Assembly: GCA_963974055.1 (NCBI GenBank)
Contig: CAXBCP010000002.1
Coordinates: 1-64,000, forward strand
Length of the DNA: 64,000 bases
Source: CAXBCP01 sp963974055
GTDB lineage: Bacteria > Pseudomonadota > Alphaproteobacteria > MPNO01 > UBA830
Direction: 5' to 3'
Shown here: positions 1-11,289 of the stretch, one piece after another
How positions within the stretch are numbered: position 1 is the first letter of the stretch
Layout of the letters: every line of letters begins with the position of its first letter
Notes under the pieces: generated by a model
Databases searched by the model: none
The model's input: only the letters and a program-made list of their open reading frames with translations
Told to the model about the DNA's origin: nothing
Program-made: the position numbers and the translations under genes

Positions 1-5
1 GCGGG

Positions 6-3000
6 CTACCGCCGGAGCGTTATCCACTGGCGGGAATCGTTGCGGCGGCACTGGAACTGTATCATTGCGCCATTATCTTGCCGGGTCATGCACAGATTGC
101 TTTTGCGGTTCCTGATCTGAATTTTATCGCCGTTTCGACCGGCCTCGATCCATTGCTGGTTCGCCTGCCGGTGACAGGGCCATTGCACGATCCGCGCACC
201 GTTCGCCGTACTGCCGTTCAGGACATCGAAACACTGCCGCCCGAATTCAAGCCGCGGCCGGATGACGAAATAGCCGGTTTCATCCAGATATTCGATCGAA
301 TGGCGCATACCCGCATGAGCCATCTGTTGCCGAAGTTTCGCCACCTGGTGTCGCGGCGATTTACCGGTGATACGCTGAATGTTGCAGCTGTAGGAGCCAA
401 CCCCGGCGCCGTTTTTCTTGTTGTTGGCGACCGTCAGACATTGGCCACCGATTGCCAGTTTGGTGCCGACAAGGCGATGCCCCCAGGTTCCGCGATTGGG
501 AGTCCCGACACCGCGCAGCTTTACCCGCTGGCTCGGATACCGGCGGACATCGCAGCGCTTGAGGCTCCACTTCGCGCCATTGTCCAGATTACCGAGCTTG
601 CTGGTCAGGCACAAACCGTTATGGACGTTCCGGAATACGAACACGCCGTTCAGCATATGCCTCGGATTGCGGTTGCCGCTGGCGATATTGCCGTTGGCCG
701 CCACCGGCTGCGCCGTCCACAGGTTCCACGGTTTGTAGTCGCATACGCCGCCGCTGACATTGCGGCCGCCGCGACCGGCATCGGAATTGATACAGGATTT
801 CCGGCCCCGATTGACAAGAGAGAACTGGTAGGCGTTGGCAAATCCGAGCGTGTAGACCAGATTCGCATTCCGGTAGGCCGGGTTCGTATTGCACGCCCAG
901 ATGTGATTCTCCGCGTGGCACGCCCATTCGCCGTACATATGGACGGGGAGCAGGTATTCCTTCTGCAGGCCGTATTTGCGGTGATAGTCCTCGAACAGGG
1001 TAACGCCGGTCCAGTCGCGCTTTTTGCCCGAAACCGCACCGCACCGGGTCAGGGTGATCCAGCCGACGCGGCCCGGCTTGTTGGCGGGAACGGCGCAGAG
1101 CCCGTTCGCTGTCCGCATGCGGCCGAATTTGTCGAGAGTCCATTTCTGGTTCTGACCGTTATGGCACGTCCAGGTCGTGACGTTCTCGCCCAGCTTCATT
1201 TTCTTGGCGTCGAGACACCTGCCGTTCGGGGTACGGATTTCGCCATTGGGCATATGCCGCCACTGCTGCCACCAGCCGCCGCCGCAGGGATAGGTCCAGA
1301 CATGCTGGCCGTTATGAACGACGGCGTTGATGACATCGAGACAGCGGGGATTGCCGCTGCCATTGCGGGTGTAGACCAGAAGCTGGTATCCGCGCGCCAT
1401 GCAGCGCTTGATCGTGTGATTCCAGAATTCGGTCGCGCTGCAGTCATTCGCATTGGCCGGACGCGGCGGCGCGCTGCTCTTCTTCTTTTTGAATAATCCC
1501 TTGACGGCGCTGCCGACGCCGCTCAACGCGTTGCTGAAGGTCTTCCCGACCGAGCTTGCAACATTGGACGCAATCTGCGTGCTGAGCTGCGCGGCGAGTT
1601 TCGCTGCCTGTGCGGCGTGCTTCGCCTGCTCGGCCGCTTCCTTCGCCGCGGCCGCGGCCGCCTTCTTGGCCGCTTCGGCCGCTTTCTTCGCGCCTGCTAC
1701 CGCCTTGTCGGCCCCGATCAGCTTCGCGCCTTCGGCGGCGGCCTTCACGGTCTTGCCGCCGGCGAACTTCACCGCGCCCGAGGCGAGCTTCGTCGCCTCG
1801 TTTTTCTGCATCAGATTGTCGGCGAATTCGGCGACCTTCTTGCCGCCCTTGAAGGCATAGACCACGCCGTCTTTCATCGCATAGAGCAGCCCGGCGCCGC
1901 ATTTCAGCATTTTTCCGGCATCCGGTACCGCATTCAGCGGCTTGAAGGGTAGGTTTTTCAACGTAATCTTCCGCGGATCGGTGATTTTCACGCTGCCCGA
2001 GACATCGAACGGCGCCGAACAGGTCGCCGGGCTGGAAAACCGCGCCTGGGTCGGCCTGAGATCGAGGAGAAAATCGCGACCGCCGAGCTTTCCGGCCTTG
2101 ATCTTGCCGGTGATCCCGAAGAACTGCCGTTTCGCATCCAACTGCGTGTCCAGCGTCCCGGCCATCCCGGCGCGGCCGAAAACGCCGAGAGACAGCGTGT
2201 CGCCGACGGCCCCCTTCGCCAGCAGTCCGGACTTGCTGAGCCTGCCCGTGAAGCTCGCCACATGCATGCCGAGCGCCCGCGCCGTGCCGCTGAGGCGCAC
2301 CAGCGGACCTTCCTCGTCGCCGAGCTTGCCCTTCGGGCCGACACCCTGAACCACGTAGTATTGAGGCGGCGGAAATTCGCCCCGCTTGAACTTGTAGCTT
2401 TTCAGTTTCGGCTGGATGATTTTCACGGCGTCGAGCGGCAGGACGTCCGCACCTTTTTTCACGCCATTGATGACCGCGTTAGCGAACCCTGCAACGCCGT
2501 CGACAAAGGCCAGTTTTTTCGACCCCGTCATCGGAACCTGAAACGACAGCATCAGCTTCACGTATTGCTGATAGGAAAGCTCGTGCGCGCCGAAAGCGAA
2601 CGCCGCCTTCTTCAGGTCGTCGGGCGGGATGTTGGTCCGCGGCACCGGGCCATCGTAATAGAGCACGAAATTGTTGCCCTTGTTCACATACCCGAAGCCC
2701 GACACCTTCATGATCAGATCGGTATTGATCCCGATCGTGGTGTCCCAGATCGTGGTCCCGGCCAGGTTGAACGGCTTTTTCCAGGCGCCGTGCCGGATCA
2801 GTTCCGCATAGAATGTATTGTCGCTGGCGGGCGGCGGCGCGCCGCTGATGCTGTATTCGGGCTGATCCATCCCAAGACGGAGCGTCAGGTTATTGTTGGG
2901 CAGGCCGATCGCCTTGACCGCCCCGGCAAGCACGCCTTTGAGCGTAATGGCGGCCGCCGCCTGGAAACCGGCGGGAAAGCTGATGTTGTCCTTGTATTGC

Positions 3001-4283
3001 TTCTTCACAACCGCCTTCAGCGCCGGCGGCAGGTCTTTCAGCGAAATCTCCTCGCGCTTGCGCTTGCCGCGGTTCAGTTCCTTGGCGTGGGTCTTCACCG
3101 CCGACAGGATCAGGTCGGACAGGTCGGAACCCTTGAAATTGTTCAGAAACCTGTTGGGCAGGTTCGGCGTGATCCGGCCCTTGATCAGCAGGAACGCGCT
3201 GGTGCCGCCGCCCGAATTCGCGGTCGCGCCGGGCCGTTCGACAAACACATGCACGTTGCCCTTGTTGGCGCTGTAATAATTCGTGCCGCGGATCAGCTTG
3301 ACCCCGCCGACCAGCGATTTGGCCGTGGAGACGATAGCCGCCGGCGCCAGGGGCATCTGCTTCAGCAGCGCGTCTATCAGTTCGTTGGCCTGCCTGGTCT
3401 GGGCCGCGGTCAACACGGTCCCGTCAGGCTCGCTGGACGGTTTTTTCGCCTGTTTCGGCGGCGGCTTGACCGAAACGCTGCCGGACGCCGACGCATCGCG
3501 CCAGATCTGCTGCTTGACGTTTGCCCCGTAGGGCTTCCCGGCGGGATCGACGCTGATCCGCTGCAACCGCCCGTTTCCGTTTTCCCAGCTGCCTTTGACC
3601 TTGGGGTTGTACTTCCACACCGAACCGCCGCCGGCGCCGGCATTGTAATCGCGCGAGGCAACACCCCAGACGGTGCCATCGCCACCGATACCGAGATCGA
3701 GCGACTTGCCCTCGACCTTGATCCATTTGCGCCCGTCATGGCGATAGATGTCGTTCTTGTCGTTCACGCCCCAGGCATGCCCCTTCGGATCGACATCGAT
3801 CCGCATCAGGTTCCCGGCAACCCGCTGCCATTTCCATTTGCCGGGCGTATAGGGCGACCGCCATATCTGTCCGCCGCCGGATGCGCGCTGGGTATTTGTC
3901 AGCCATACCCAGCCGCCGCCGATACCGACATCCATGGTGCGTACACCGGCCTGCTGCCAGCGCGCGCCGGGCTTGCCGCTGTTGTAATGAAGGGTGCCGT
4001 CCTTGCGCACGACCATGGCGGAACCGTCAGGGGCCGCGTCGATGTTGATGAGGTCGCGGAGTCCGGGATAGCGGATCCATTTTTTCCCGTTCAGCCGCCA
4101 TGCCTGGCGGCTCGGTCCGATGCTCCAGACATGGCCGGTATGGCCGACGCCGATATCCAGAGACTTGCCGGGAAGCGACTGCCATTTGGGCGCTTTGGCC
4201 CAGGCAGAAGAAAGCAAATTATTCCCGGTGAAAGAGAGCGCTGCTCCAAGAACGCAAACACAAAGCCGACTACCAAAACGCAT
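6..4283 (-). CDS. Large secreted tectonin-repeat / R-type lectin protein
   Basis: About 1425 residues. I chose the ATG at 4283 over an upstream in-frame start because it begins a clear signal peptide (basic MRFGSR, hydrophobic core, AWA cleavage site near residue 29) and has AAGGG upstream. Residues about 30-270 carry five or six tectonin-like beta-propeller repeats with recurring VWGV/VWSI and DIGVG/DLGIGG motifs. A middle part of about 500 residues is not recognised. Around 860-990 lies a strongly Ala/Lys-rich helical stretch. The last about 400 residues hold beta-trefoil ricin-B repeats with QxW-type motifs (NQKW, QQW, NQQW, RQW) and many cysteines. Families with these modules bind carbohydrate, so an exported glycan-binding role is inferred. 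The TAG stop lies at 6-8, so the gene is complete. Confidence 0.75.
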   Translation of the reverse strand: MRFGSRLCVCVLGAALSFTGNNLLSSAWAKAPKWQSLPGKSLDIGVGHTGHVWSIGPSRQAWRLNGKKWIRYPGLRDLINIDAAPDGSAMVVRKDGTLHYNSGKPGARWQQAGVRTMDVGIGGGWVWLTNTQRASGGGQIWRSPYTPGKWKWQRVAGNLMRIDVDPKGHAWGVNDKNDIYRHDGRKWIKVEGKSLDLGIGGDGTVWGVASRDYNAGAGGGSVWKYNPKVKGSWENGNGRLQRISVDPAGKPYGANVKQQIWRDASASGSVSVKPPPKQAKKPSSEPDGTVLTAAQTRQANELIDALLKQMPLAPAAIVSTAKSLVGGVKLIRGTNYYSANKGNVHVFVERPGATANSGGGTSAFLLIKGRITPNLPNRFLNNFKGSDLSDLILSAVKTHAKELNRGKRKREEISLKDLPPALKAVVKKQYKDNISFPAGFQAAAAITLKGVLAGAVKAIGLPNNNLTLRLGMDQPEYSISGAPPPASDNTFYAELIRHGAWKKPFNLAGTTIWDTTIGINTDLIMKVSGFGYVNKGNNFVLYYDGPVPRTNIPPDDLKKAAFAFGAHELSYQQYVKLMLSFQVPMTGSKKLAFVDGVAGFANAVINGVKKGADVLPLDAVKIIQPKLKSYKFKRGEFPPPQYYVVQGVGPKGKLGDEEGPLVRLSGTARALGMHVASFTGRLSKSGLLAKGAVGDTLSLGVFGRAGMAGTLDTQLDAKRQFFGITGKIKAGKLGGRDFLLDLRPTQARFSSPATCSAPFDVSGSVKITDPRKITLKNLPFKPLNAVPDAGKMLKCGAGLLYAMKDGVVYAFKGGKKVAEFADNLMQKNEATKLASGAVKFAGGKTVKAAAEGAKLIGADKAVAGAKKAAEAAKKAAAAAAKEAAEQAKHAAQAAKLAAQLSTQIASNVASSVGKTFSNALSGVGSAVKGLFKKKKSSAPPRPANANDCSATEFWNHTIKRCMARGYQLLVYTRNGSGNPRCLDVINAVVHNGQHVWTYPCGGGWWQQWRHMPNGEIRTPNGRCLDAKKMKLGENVTTWTCHNGQNQKWTLDKFGRMRTANGLCAVPANKPGRVGWITLTRCGAVSGKKRDWTGVTLFEDYHRKYGLQKEYLLPVHMYGEWACHAENHIWACNTNPAYRNANLVYTLGFANAYQFSLVNRGRKSCINSDAGRGGRNVSGGVCDYKPWNLWTAQPVAANGNIASGNRNPRHMLNGVFVFRNVHNGLCLTSKLGNLDNGAKWSLKRCDVRRYPSQRVKLRGVGTPNRGTWGHRLVGTKLAIGGQCLTVANNKKNGAGVGSYSCNIQRITGKSPRHQVAKLRQQMAHAGMRHSIEYLDETGYFVIRPRLEFGRQCFDVLNGSTANGARIVQWPCHRQANQQWIEAGRNGDKIQIRNRKSNLCMTRQDNGAMIQFQCRRNDSRQWITLRR

Positions 4284-4506
4284 GTAACTAAACCCTTCGA
4301 ATCTTCGTCCCCGCGGTCCGCTCTGCAACGCGCCGGGGTCTCCTTGACGTCATCCTGGCGGTACCATACGGCGCCGGATGTGAACCCAAACTGAATGTGA
4401 GCCGGGTGCATAACATAATATGCAGACTCAAATCGAGGGCCCGCCCTTCCAGTCCCGCATCCGGATACCGTATAGTGTCCAAAAACAGACAATGGAGGGG
4501 CGTTTC

Positions 4507-5373
4507 ATGACCAGACCGTGCCCGGGACCCGTTCCCGCATCGCCACCGAAGCTTAAAGCGCCCGCAGGCGCCTGCGATACACACATCCATATTGTCGGAC
4601 CGTTCGACAAATATCCGCTCGCCGAGGAACGCGGCTATACGCCGCCGGTATCCGCGCTCGCGGATTTCGAACTTTTCCAGAGCACCCTCGGAATCGACCG
4701 GGCGGTGATCGTCCACCCCAGCTGCTACGGTACGGCGCTGGATATCACCATAGACGCGCTGACCCATCTGGGAGACCGCGCCCGCGGGATCGCCGTTGTC
4801 GATCCGTCGATTACGGATGCGGATCTGGACCGGCTGGACGAAATCGGCTTTCGCGGCCTGCGCTTCACGACGCTGCTGAAAGGCGGTGCCGATGTCGGCG
4901 GCATTGCCGCGATGGCGAAGCGGATCGCGCGGCTGGGCTGGCACATCCAGATGTTTATCGATGCGCAGAACCAGCTCGACGACCTGCTGCCCGCACTCCG
5001 GGAACTGCCCGTCGACCTGGTGATCGACCATATGGGGCATTTCCAGCCCGATGCCGGTATCGATCACCCGTCGTTCCGGAAGATGCTCGGCCTCATCGAA
5101 GACGGGCGCTGCTGGGTCAAGCTGTCCGGCGCCTATCGCGCGTCCAACGATGCCCCGGCCTGGTCGGACATGACCGCTTACGCGAAAGCCCTGATCGCGA
5201 CCCGCCCGGACCGCATGGTGTGGGCGACCGACTGGCCGCACGTGATGCTGTGGGACAAGCCCGTCCCCGAAGGGGCGGACCTGCTGGACTGGGCGTTGTC
5301 CTGGGATGTCGACGACGCGACGATGAAACAGATCCTGGTCGACAATCCCGCCGCCCTGTACGGCTTCGACTAG
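4507..5373 (+). CDS. Amidohydrolase, 2-pyrone-4,6-dicarboxylate lactonase-like
   Basis: A 288-residue metal-dependent hydrolase of the amidohydrolase 2 family (TIM barrel). The metal-binding HxH is in THIHI near residue 26, a histidine lies in VIDHMGHF, and the C-terminal aspartate is in WATDWPH. The family includes 2-pyrone-4,6-dicarboxylate lactonase (LigI) of protocatechuate 4,5-cleavage and many uncharacterised lactonases. A LigAB-type dioxygenase lies 22 kb away, but the real substrate cannot be assigned. The ATG at 4507 follows GGAGGGG at a good distance; an earlier in-frame ATG at 4420 has no such site. The stop overlaps the convergent SRAP gene through a shared CTAG. Confidence 0.8.
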   Translation: MTRPCPGPVPASPPKLKAPAGACDTHIHIVGPFDKYPLAEERGYTPPVSALADFELFQSTLGIDRAVIVHPSCYGTALDITIDALTHLGDRARGIAVVDPSITDADLDRLDEIGFRGLRFTTLLKGGADVGGIAAMAKRIARLGWHIQMFIDAQNQLDDLLPALRELPVDLVIDHMGHFQPDAGIDHPSFRKMLGLIEDGRCWVKLSGAYRASNDAPAWSDMTAYAKALIATRPDRMVWATDWPHVMLWDKPVPEGADLLDWALSWDVDDATMKQILVDNPAALYGFD

Positions 5374-6056
5374 GACGCCTGTTTCAGCGGGACGATGCAC
5401 TCGGCATCGTCATTGCGCACGTTGTTGACCCGCGTCGATACCCGGTAAAAAGCCATATCGTCCGGCGGAAAAGCCCGTATGACGTTTGCCGCATCGGCCG
5501 CATCGCCGGTCAGCCAGCGGTCGAAATCCGCCGGGTCGACGATGACCGGCATACGGTGGTGAATTGGCGCGATCTTCATATTCGCGTCCGTGGTGACGAT
5601 CGTATAGGTCTCGACCGTCTCGCCGGCATTTTCCGCGTCGTCCGGCGCAGTCCAGGTTTCCCACAACCCGGCGAACACGAACGGCCGGCCGCCGCGAAAC
5701 CCGATCCGGTAAGGCTGCTTTATGTCGCCTTCCCGGCGCCATTCGTAAAACCCGTCCGCCGGGATCAGGCAGCGGCGCCCGCGATAGGCGTCCCGGAAGG
5801 ACGGCTTTTCGCCGACTGTCTCCCCGCGGGCATTGATCAGCTTCGATGCGCCGCTCATATCCTTCGACCAGGACGGGACAAGCCCCCAGCGCAGCATATC
5901 GATCCGTGGCGCGCCGCCGTCCGCCGCCGGGCGCACGACCGGGGCCATCTGGGTCGGCGCGATGTTGTAGCGCGGCTGCAGGTTGGGCGTTGTCTCGAAA
6001 TTGACCAGGGTCCGCAACATTTCCGGCGTAATGGTCAGGGTGTATCGTCCGCACAT
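5370..6056 (-). CDS. SOS response-associated peptidase (SRAP/YedK family)
   Basis: A 228-residue protein that starts MCGRYTLT, so removal of Met1 exposes the catalytic Cys2 typical of SRAP proteins. The family motifs NARGET, the glutamate in DGFYEW and the histidine in HHRMPVI are present. SRAP proteins (YedK, human HMCES) form a thiazolidine crosslink with abasic sites in single-stranded DNA and protect them from cleavage. It is transcribed divergently from cysQ and ends convergently with the amidohydrolase, sharing the four bases CTAG. No LexA operator was recognised in the upstream gap. Confidence 0.92.
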   Translation of the reverse strand: MCGRYTLTITPEMLRTLVNFETTPNLQPRYNIAPTQMAPVVRPAADGGAPRIDMLRWGLVPSWSKDMSGASKLINARGETVGEKPSFRDAYRGRRCLIPADGFYEWRREGDIKQPYRIGFRGGRPFVFAGLWETWTAPDDAENAGETVETYTIVTTDANMKIAPIHHRMPVIVDPADFDRWLTGDAADAANVIRAFPPDDMAFYRVSTRVNNVRNDDAECIVPLKQAS

Positions 6057-6148
6057 GGGCGCATTTTAGCGTATCCTCCGCGGCTTCGCCCGTATTGTCC
6101 GCATGCCGGGCGCTAACTATGATGCGCCGCCGACAGATGGGAGATTCC

Positions 6149-6931
6149 TTGACCTTTTCCGATACCGAGCGCCGCGCGCTGATGGAAGCCGCTACCGACA
6201 TCGCCGACCGTGCGGGAGAAGTGATTCTCGAAGTCTACAACACGGATTTCGATGTTCGCCGCAAAGACGACGATTCCCCCGTCACCGAAGCGGACGAGCG
6301 CGCCGAAGCGCTGATCCTGCCCGCTCTCCGCGACCTGCTGCCGGGGGTACCCGCCATCGGCGAGGAAGCGGTGTCCCAGGGGACGTCGGAACGGATGACC
6401 GGCGATGTTTTCTGGCTGGTCGACCCGGTCGACGGCACCAAGGAATTTCTCCGCCGCAGCGGCGAATTCACCGTGAATATCGCATTGGTCGAAAACAAAG
6501 TCCCGACCATGGGCGTCGTGACCGCCCCCGCGCTTAAACGGGGATTCCGCGCCTGCGGCCCGGGCACCGCCGAACGGCGCGGCGAAGACGGCGTCTGGCA
6601 TCCGATATCGGTTCGCGCCATCCCGCCGGAAGGCGCGGTCGTCGTTTCCAGCCGGTCGCACGGCAACCGCGACGAACTCGAAGCGCTCCTCGACGGCATG
6701 AGAATCCAGGGACACAAAACCGCCGGCAGCTCGCTGAAATTCTGCCTGGTGGCAGAAGGAGAGGCCGATTTCTACCCCCGCTACGGCCCTACTTCGGAAT
6801 GGGATACGGCGGCGGGACATGCCGTCCTGACCGGCGCCGGCGGCAGCATCCGCCTCATAGACGGCCCAGACCTGCCCTACGCAAAACCCGGATGGCGAAA
6901 CCCCGAATTTCTGGCGCGCGGTCTGGAATGA
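6149..6931 (+). CDS. cysQ: 3'(2'),5'-bisphosphate nucleotidase CysQ
   Basis: An inositol-monophosphatase-fold, Mg-dependent phosphatase expected to hydrolyse 3'-phosphoadenosine 5'-phosphate to AMP, recycling the by-product of sulfate assimilation and sulfotransfer. The metal-binding motifs are visible: GEEAV, then DPVDGTKEF, and WDTAAGHAV near the C-terminus. The start is uncertain. I prefer the TTG at 6149 because GGGAG lies just upstream and it gives the usual length (260 residues). In-frame ATGs at 6119 and 6137 lack a visible ribosome site. Its stop overlaps the sua5 start (ATGA). Confidence 0.88.
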   Translation: MTFSDTERRALMEAATDIADRAGEVILEVYNTDFDVRRKDDDSPVTEADERAEALILPALRDLLPGVPAIGEEAVSQGTSERMTGDVFWLVDPVDGTKEFLRRSGEFTVNIALVENKVPTMGVVTAPALKRGFRACGPGTAERRGEDGVWHPISVRAIPPEGAVVVSSRSHGNRDELEALLDGMRIQGHKTAGSSLKFCLVAEGEADFYPRYGPTSEWDTAAGHAVLTGAGGSIRLIDGPDLPYAKPGWRNPEFLARGLE

Positions 6932-7893
6932 TCAAAGCTGCGTCCCCGGATACGATTGCAGAAGCGGCGAAACTCCTGCGCGACGGCCGGCTCGTCGCCT
7001 TCCCGACCGAGACCGTTTACGGCCTCGGCGCCGACGCCACTTCCGACGAAGCCGTCGCCCGGATATTCGAAGCCAAGAAACGGCCGACGTTCAACCCGCT
7101 GATCGTCCATGTCCCGGACGCGGCAGCCGCCGCCGACCTGGTCGACATCACCGGAACCGCGTCCTTGCTGGCGGATGCGTTCTGGCCGGGACCGCTGTCG
7201 CTTGTCCTGCCGCGGAAGGACGGATCGCCCGTGTCGCTGCTGGCCAGTGCCGGGCTCGATACGATCGCAATCCGGGTACCGTCGCAGCAAACCGCGCAGG
7301 CGATCCTCGTCCAGGCAGGTGTCCCGGTCGCGGCGCCCAGCGCGAATGCATCCGGCCGGATCAGCCCGACCTCTGCCGAACATGTCGCGGAATCACTGGG
7401 CGGAGACGTCTCGCTGATCGTCGATGACGGCCCCTGCCCCGTCGGCGTCGAATCGACCGTGGTCGATTGCAGCGGCGGCACACCCACGATTCTGCGTCCC
7501 GGCGGTATTACCGTCGAGCAGATCGAAGCCGTTATCGGCCCCGTCTCCGTGTCCGCCGATACCGTCACGGGCGCGGCGGATGCACCGGCATCCCCGGGAA
7601 TGCTTGAAAGTCATTATGCGCCCGCCGCCCGGATGCGCCTCAATGCGGTCTCCGTCGCGGCGGACGAGGCCCTGCTGTCCTTCGGGCCGCACGGGCTTTC
7701 CGGTTCCCGGGAAGAACGAAACCTCAGCCCGTCGGGCGATCTGCGCGAAGCGGCGGCGAACCTGTTTGCGATGATGCGGTCGCTCGACCGCGAGAACGGC
7801 GTCATTGCGGTCATGCCGGTCCCCGATCGCGGGCTCGGCCGTGCGATCAACGACCGCCTGCAGCGGGCCGCGGCCCCCCGGCCCGGGCATTGA
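6928..7893 (+). CDS. sua5: L-threonylcarbamoyladenylate synthase (Sua5/YrdC/YwlC)
   Basis: A 321-residue enzyme that makes threonylcarbamoyl-AMP from threonine, bicarbonate and ATP, the first step of the t6A37 tRNA modification. The N-terminal YrdC domain shows FPTETVYGLGADAT, KKRPTFNPL and APSANASG. The C-terminal extension of about 110 residues marks the two-domain Sua5 form rather than short TsaC. The ATG overlaps the cysQ stop by four bases, implying translational coupling. A longer in-frame reading back to 6799 would overlap cysQ heavily and is rejected. Confidence 0.92.
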   Translation: MIKAASPDTIAEAAKLLRDGRLVAFPTETVYGLGADATSDEAVARIFEAKKRPTFNPLIVHVPDAAAAADLVDITGTASLLADAFWPGPLSLVLPRKDGSPVSLLASAGLDTIAIRVPSQQTAQAILVQAGVPVAAPSANASGRISPTSAEHVAESLGGDVSLIVDDGPCPVGVESTVVDCSGGTPTILRPGGITVEQIEAVIGPVSVSADTVTGAADAPASPGMLESHYAPAARMRLNAVSVAADEALLSFGPHGLSGSREERNLSPSGDLREAAANLFAMMRSLDRENGVIAVMPVPDRGLGRAINDRLQRAAAPRPGH

Positions 7894-7984
7894 CACCATT
7901 GCCCGGCAACGACACATGATTTAATCGTGACCGTAATCAGCAGCGATATTCAGCAGGGATCGCGAAAGGCAGGATGATCAGCCG

Positions 7985-9421
<1,437 letters not shown>

Positions 9422-9430
9422 GAGTCACAA

Positions 9431-11188
9431 ATGGCCGAATACACCGCTCCGCTGCGCGACATGCAATTCGTCATCGAAGAACTGATCGGGCTCGAAGACG
9501 TCGCCGCCCTGCCCGGGTTCGAGGAAGCCACGTCCGATACGGTCCAGGCGATCCTGGAAGAGGCCAATAAAATGGCGCGCGACGTCCTGTCGCCGATCAA
9601 CCGCAGCGGCGATATCGAAGGGTCCCGCCTTGAAAACGGTGTCGTTGTAACGCCTGCCGGTTTCCGGGAAGCCTATACGGCCTATGTCGAGGGTGGCTGG
9701 AACGCGCTTCAGTTCGACCCCGAAATCGGCGGCCAGGGTCTGCCGATGCTGGTCGCGACCCCGGTCTTCGAGATGTGGGACGCCGCCAATCTCGCCTTCA
9801 TGCTCTGCCCGGTGCTCACGATCGCCGGCGTCGAATGTCTCGAAAAATTCGGCAGCGCCGAGCAGAAGGAAAAATGGATGCCGAAGCTCGTCACCGGCGA
9901 ATGGACCGGTACCATGGTCCTGACCGAGCCGAATGCGGGATCGGATGTCGGCGCGCTCCGCACCAAAGCTGTACCTGACGGCAATCAATACCGGATCACC
10001 GGCCAGAAGATTTTCACGACCTGGGGCGAACACGACTGCGCCGAAAATATCGTGCACATGGTGCTGGCGCGCACCCCCGACGCACCGCCCGGCACACGCG
10101 GCATTTCGCTTTTCATCGTGCCCAAGTTCCTCGTCGACGACGACGGCACGATCGGCCAGCGCAACGACCTGCGGGCGGTGTCGCTGGAACACAAGCTGGG
10201 TATCCACGGCAGTCCCACCTGTGTAATGCAGTTCGGCGAAAACGACGGCGCCATCGGATACCTGGTCGGCCACGAAGGCCGCGGGATGGAGTACATGTTC
10301 GCGATGATGAACAGTGCCCGGCTCGCCGTCGGTCGCGAAGGGGTCGGCATCAGCGAACGGGCGTATCAGCAGGCCGCCGATTACGCGCGCGAACGGGTGC
10401 AGGGAAAGGACATGTCCAACCCGGCACTCAGCGAGGTACCGATCATCCGCCATCCCGACGTCCGCCGGAATCTGATGACCATGCGCGCCCTGACCGAAGC
10501 GACACGGGCGCTCGGCTATTACGTCGCCGCCAAGCAGGATTTCGCACGCAAGCACCCCGACCGCGATGTCCGCGCCGAGGCGCAGGGCCGAATCGATCTC
10601 CTTGTTCCGGTCGTCAAGGCATGGTCGACCGATTGCGGCGTCGAAATAGCGTCCCTCGGCGTCCAGATCCATGGCGGCGCCGGCTTCATCGAGGAAACCG
10701 GCGCAGCGCAGTATTACCGCGACTGCCGTATCACGCCGATCTACGAAGGCACGAACGGCATCCAGGCGCTCGACCTTGTGAGCCGGAAAATCCTGCGCGA
10801 CCGGGGGGAAGAACTGAACAAGTTCATTGCCGAGATTCGCGACACTGAAATTCAGGATGCGAAGATCGCAAATTCGATGTGGTCGGCGCTGGACGCCCTG
10901 GCCGCCGCCACGGAGTGGATACTGGAAGATTCGGGCGAGGACCCCCGGATCGTTCTCGCGGGTGCGACACCCTTTCTCCGGGCGCTCGGCCTCGTTACCG
11001 GCGGCTGGCTGATGGCCAAGGCGGCCAATCTCGCGGCACAGGGCGCCGAAGACGACGATTTTTACAAGGCGAAACTCGCGACTGCCCGCTTCTACGCCGC
11101 GAATCTGCTGCCCCAGGCAGCTGGATATGCGCAGGCGGCAACCGCCGGTGCAGAGGATATTATGGCCCTTCCGGCGGACGCATTTTGA
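9431..11188 (+). CDS. Acyl-CoA dehydrogenase, DmdC-like large form
   Basis: A 585-residue acyl-CoA dehydrogenase of the long architecture: an additional N-terminal segment, the standard three-part core, and a C-terminal extension of about 120 residues. Core motifs include MVLTEPNAGSDVG, the FAD-site QIHGGAGFIEETG, and YEGTNGIQALDL, whose glutamate is the expected catalytic base. This architecture includes 3-methylmercaptopropionyl-CoA dehydrogenase (DmdC) of the DMSP demethylation pathway, but also many paralogues of unknown substrate. dmdB and dmdD partners are not adjacent, so DMSP use is only a possibility. A good AGGAG site precedes the ATG. Confidence 0.85.
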   Translation: MAEYTAPLRDMQFVIEELIGLEDVAALPGFEEATSDTVQAILEEANKMARDVLSPINRSGDIEGSRLENGVVVTPAGFREAYTAYVEGGWNALQFDPEIGGQGLPMLVATPVFEMWDAANLAFMLCPVLTIAGVECLEKFGSAEQKEKWMPKLVTGEWTGTMVLTEPNAGSDVGALRTKAVPDGNQYRITGQKIFTTWGEHDCAENIVHMVLARTPDAPPGTRGISLFIVPKFLVDDDGTIGQRNDLRAVSLEHKLGIHGSPTCVMQFGENDGAIGYLVGHEGRGMEYMFAMMNSARLAVGREGVGISERAYQQAADYARERVQGKDMSNPALSEVPIIRHPDVRRNLMTMRALTEATRALGYYVAAKQDFARKHPDRDVRAEAQGRIDLLVPVVKAWSTDCGVEIASLGVQIHGGAGFIEETGAAQYYRDCRITPIYEGTNGIQALDLVSRKILRDRGEELNKFIAEIRDTEIQDAKIANSMWSALDALAAATEWILEDSGEDPRIVLAGATPFLRALGLVTGGWLMAKAANLAAQGAEDDDFYKAKLATARFYAANLLPQAAGYAQAATAGAEDIMALPADAF

Positions 11189-11289
11189 ACCTGCGGAATC
11201 CGCTTGCCACCGACGCCTAAAAACGCGATAAGGCGCGGCTTTTATGAAACCCCAATGGGTGCTGGTGCACCTGCGAGGAGGCCCTATGG

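Noticed and set aside
78..1496. Long open frame on the plus strand
   Set aside because: It is antisense to the lectin protein gene; the protein has no recognisable domain, and the minus strand encodes clear lectin and propeller repeats. High GC creates such shadows.
2262..4394. A 710-codon plus-strand frame
   Set aside because: Also antisense to the lectin gene, with Arg/Pro-rich shadow composition and no ribosome site or domain.
9431..11188. DMSP demethylation pathway
   Set aside because: The dehydrogenase is DmdC-like, but DmdC paralogues are common and dmdA, dmdB and dmdD are absent from the window, so the pathway is not claimed.
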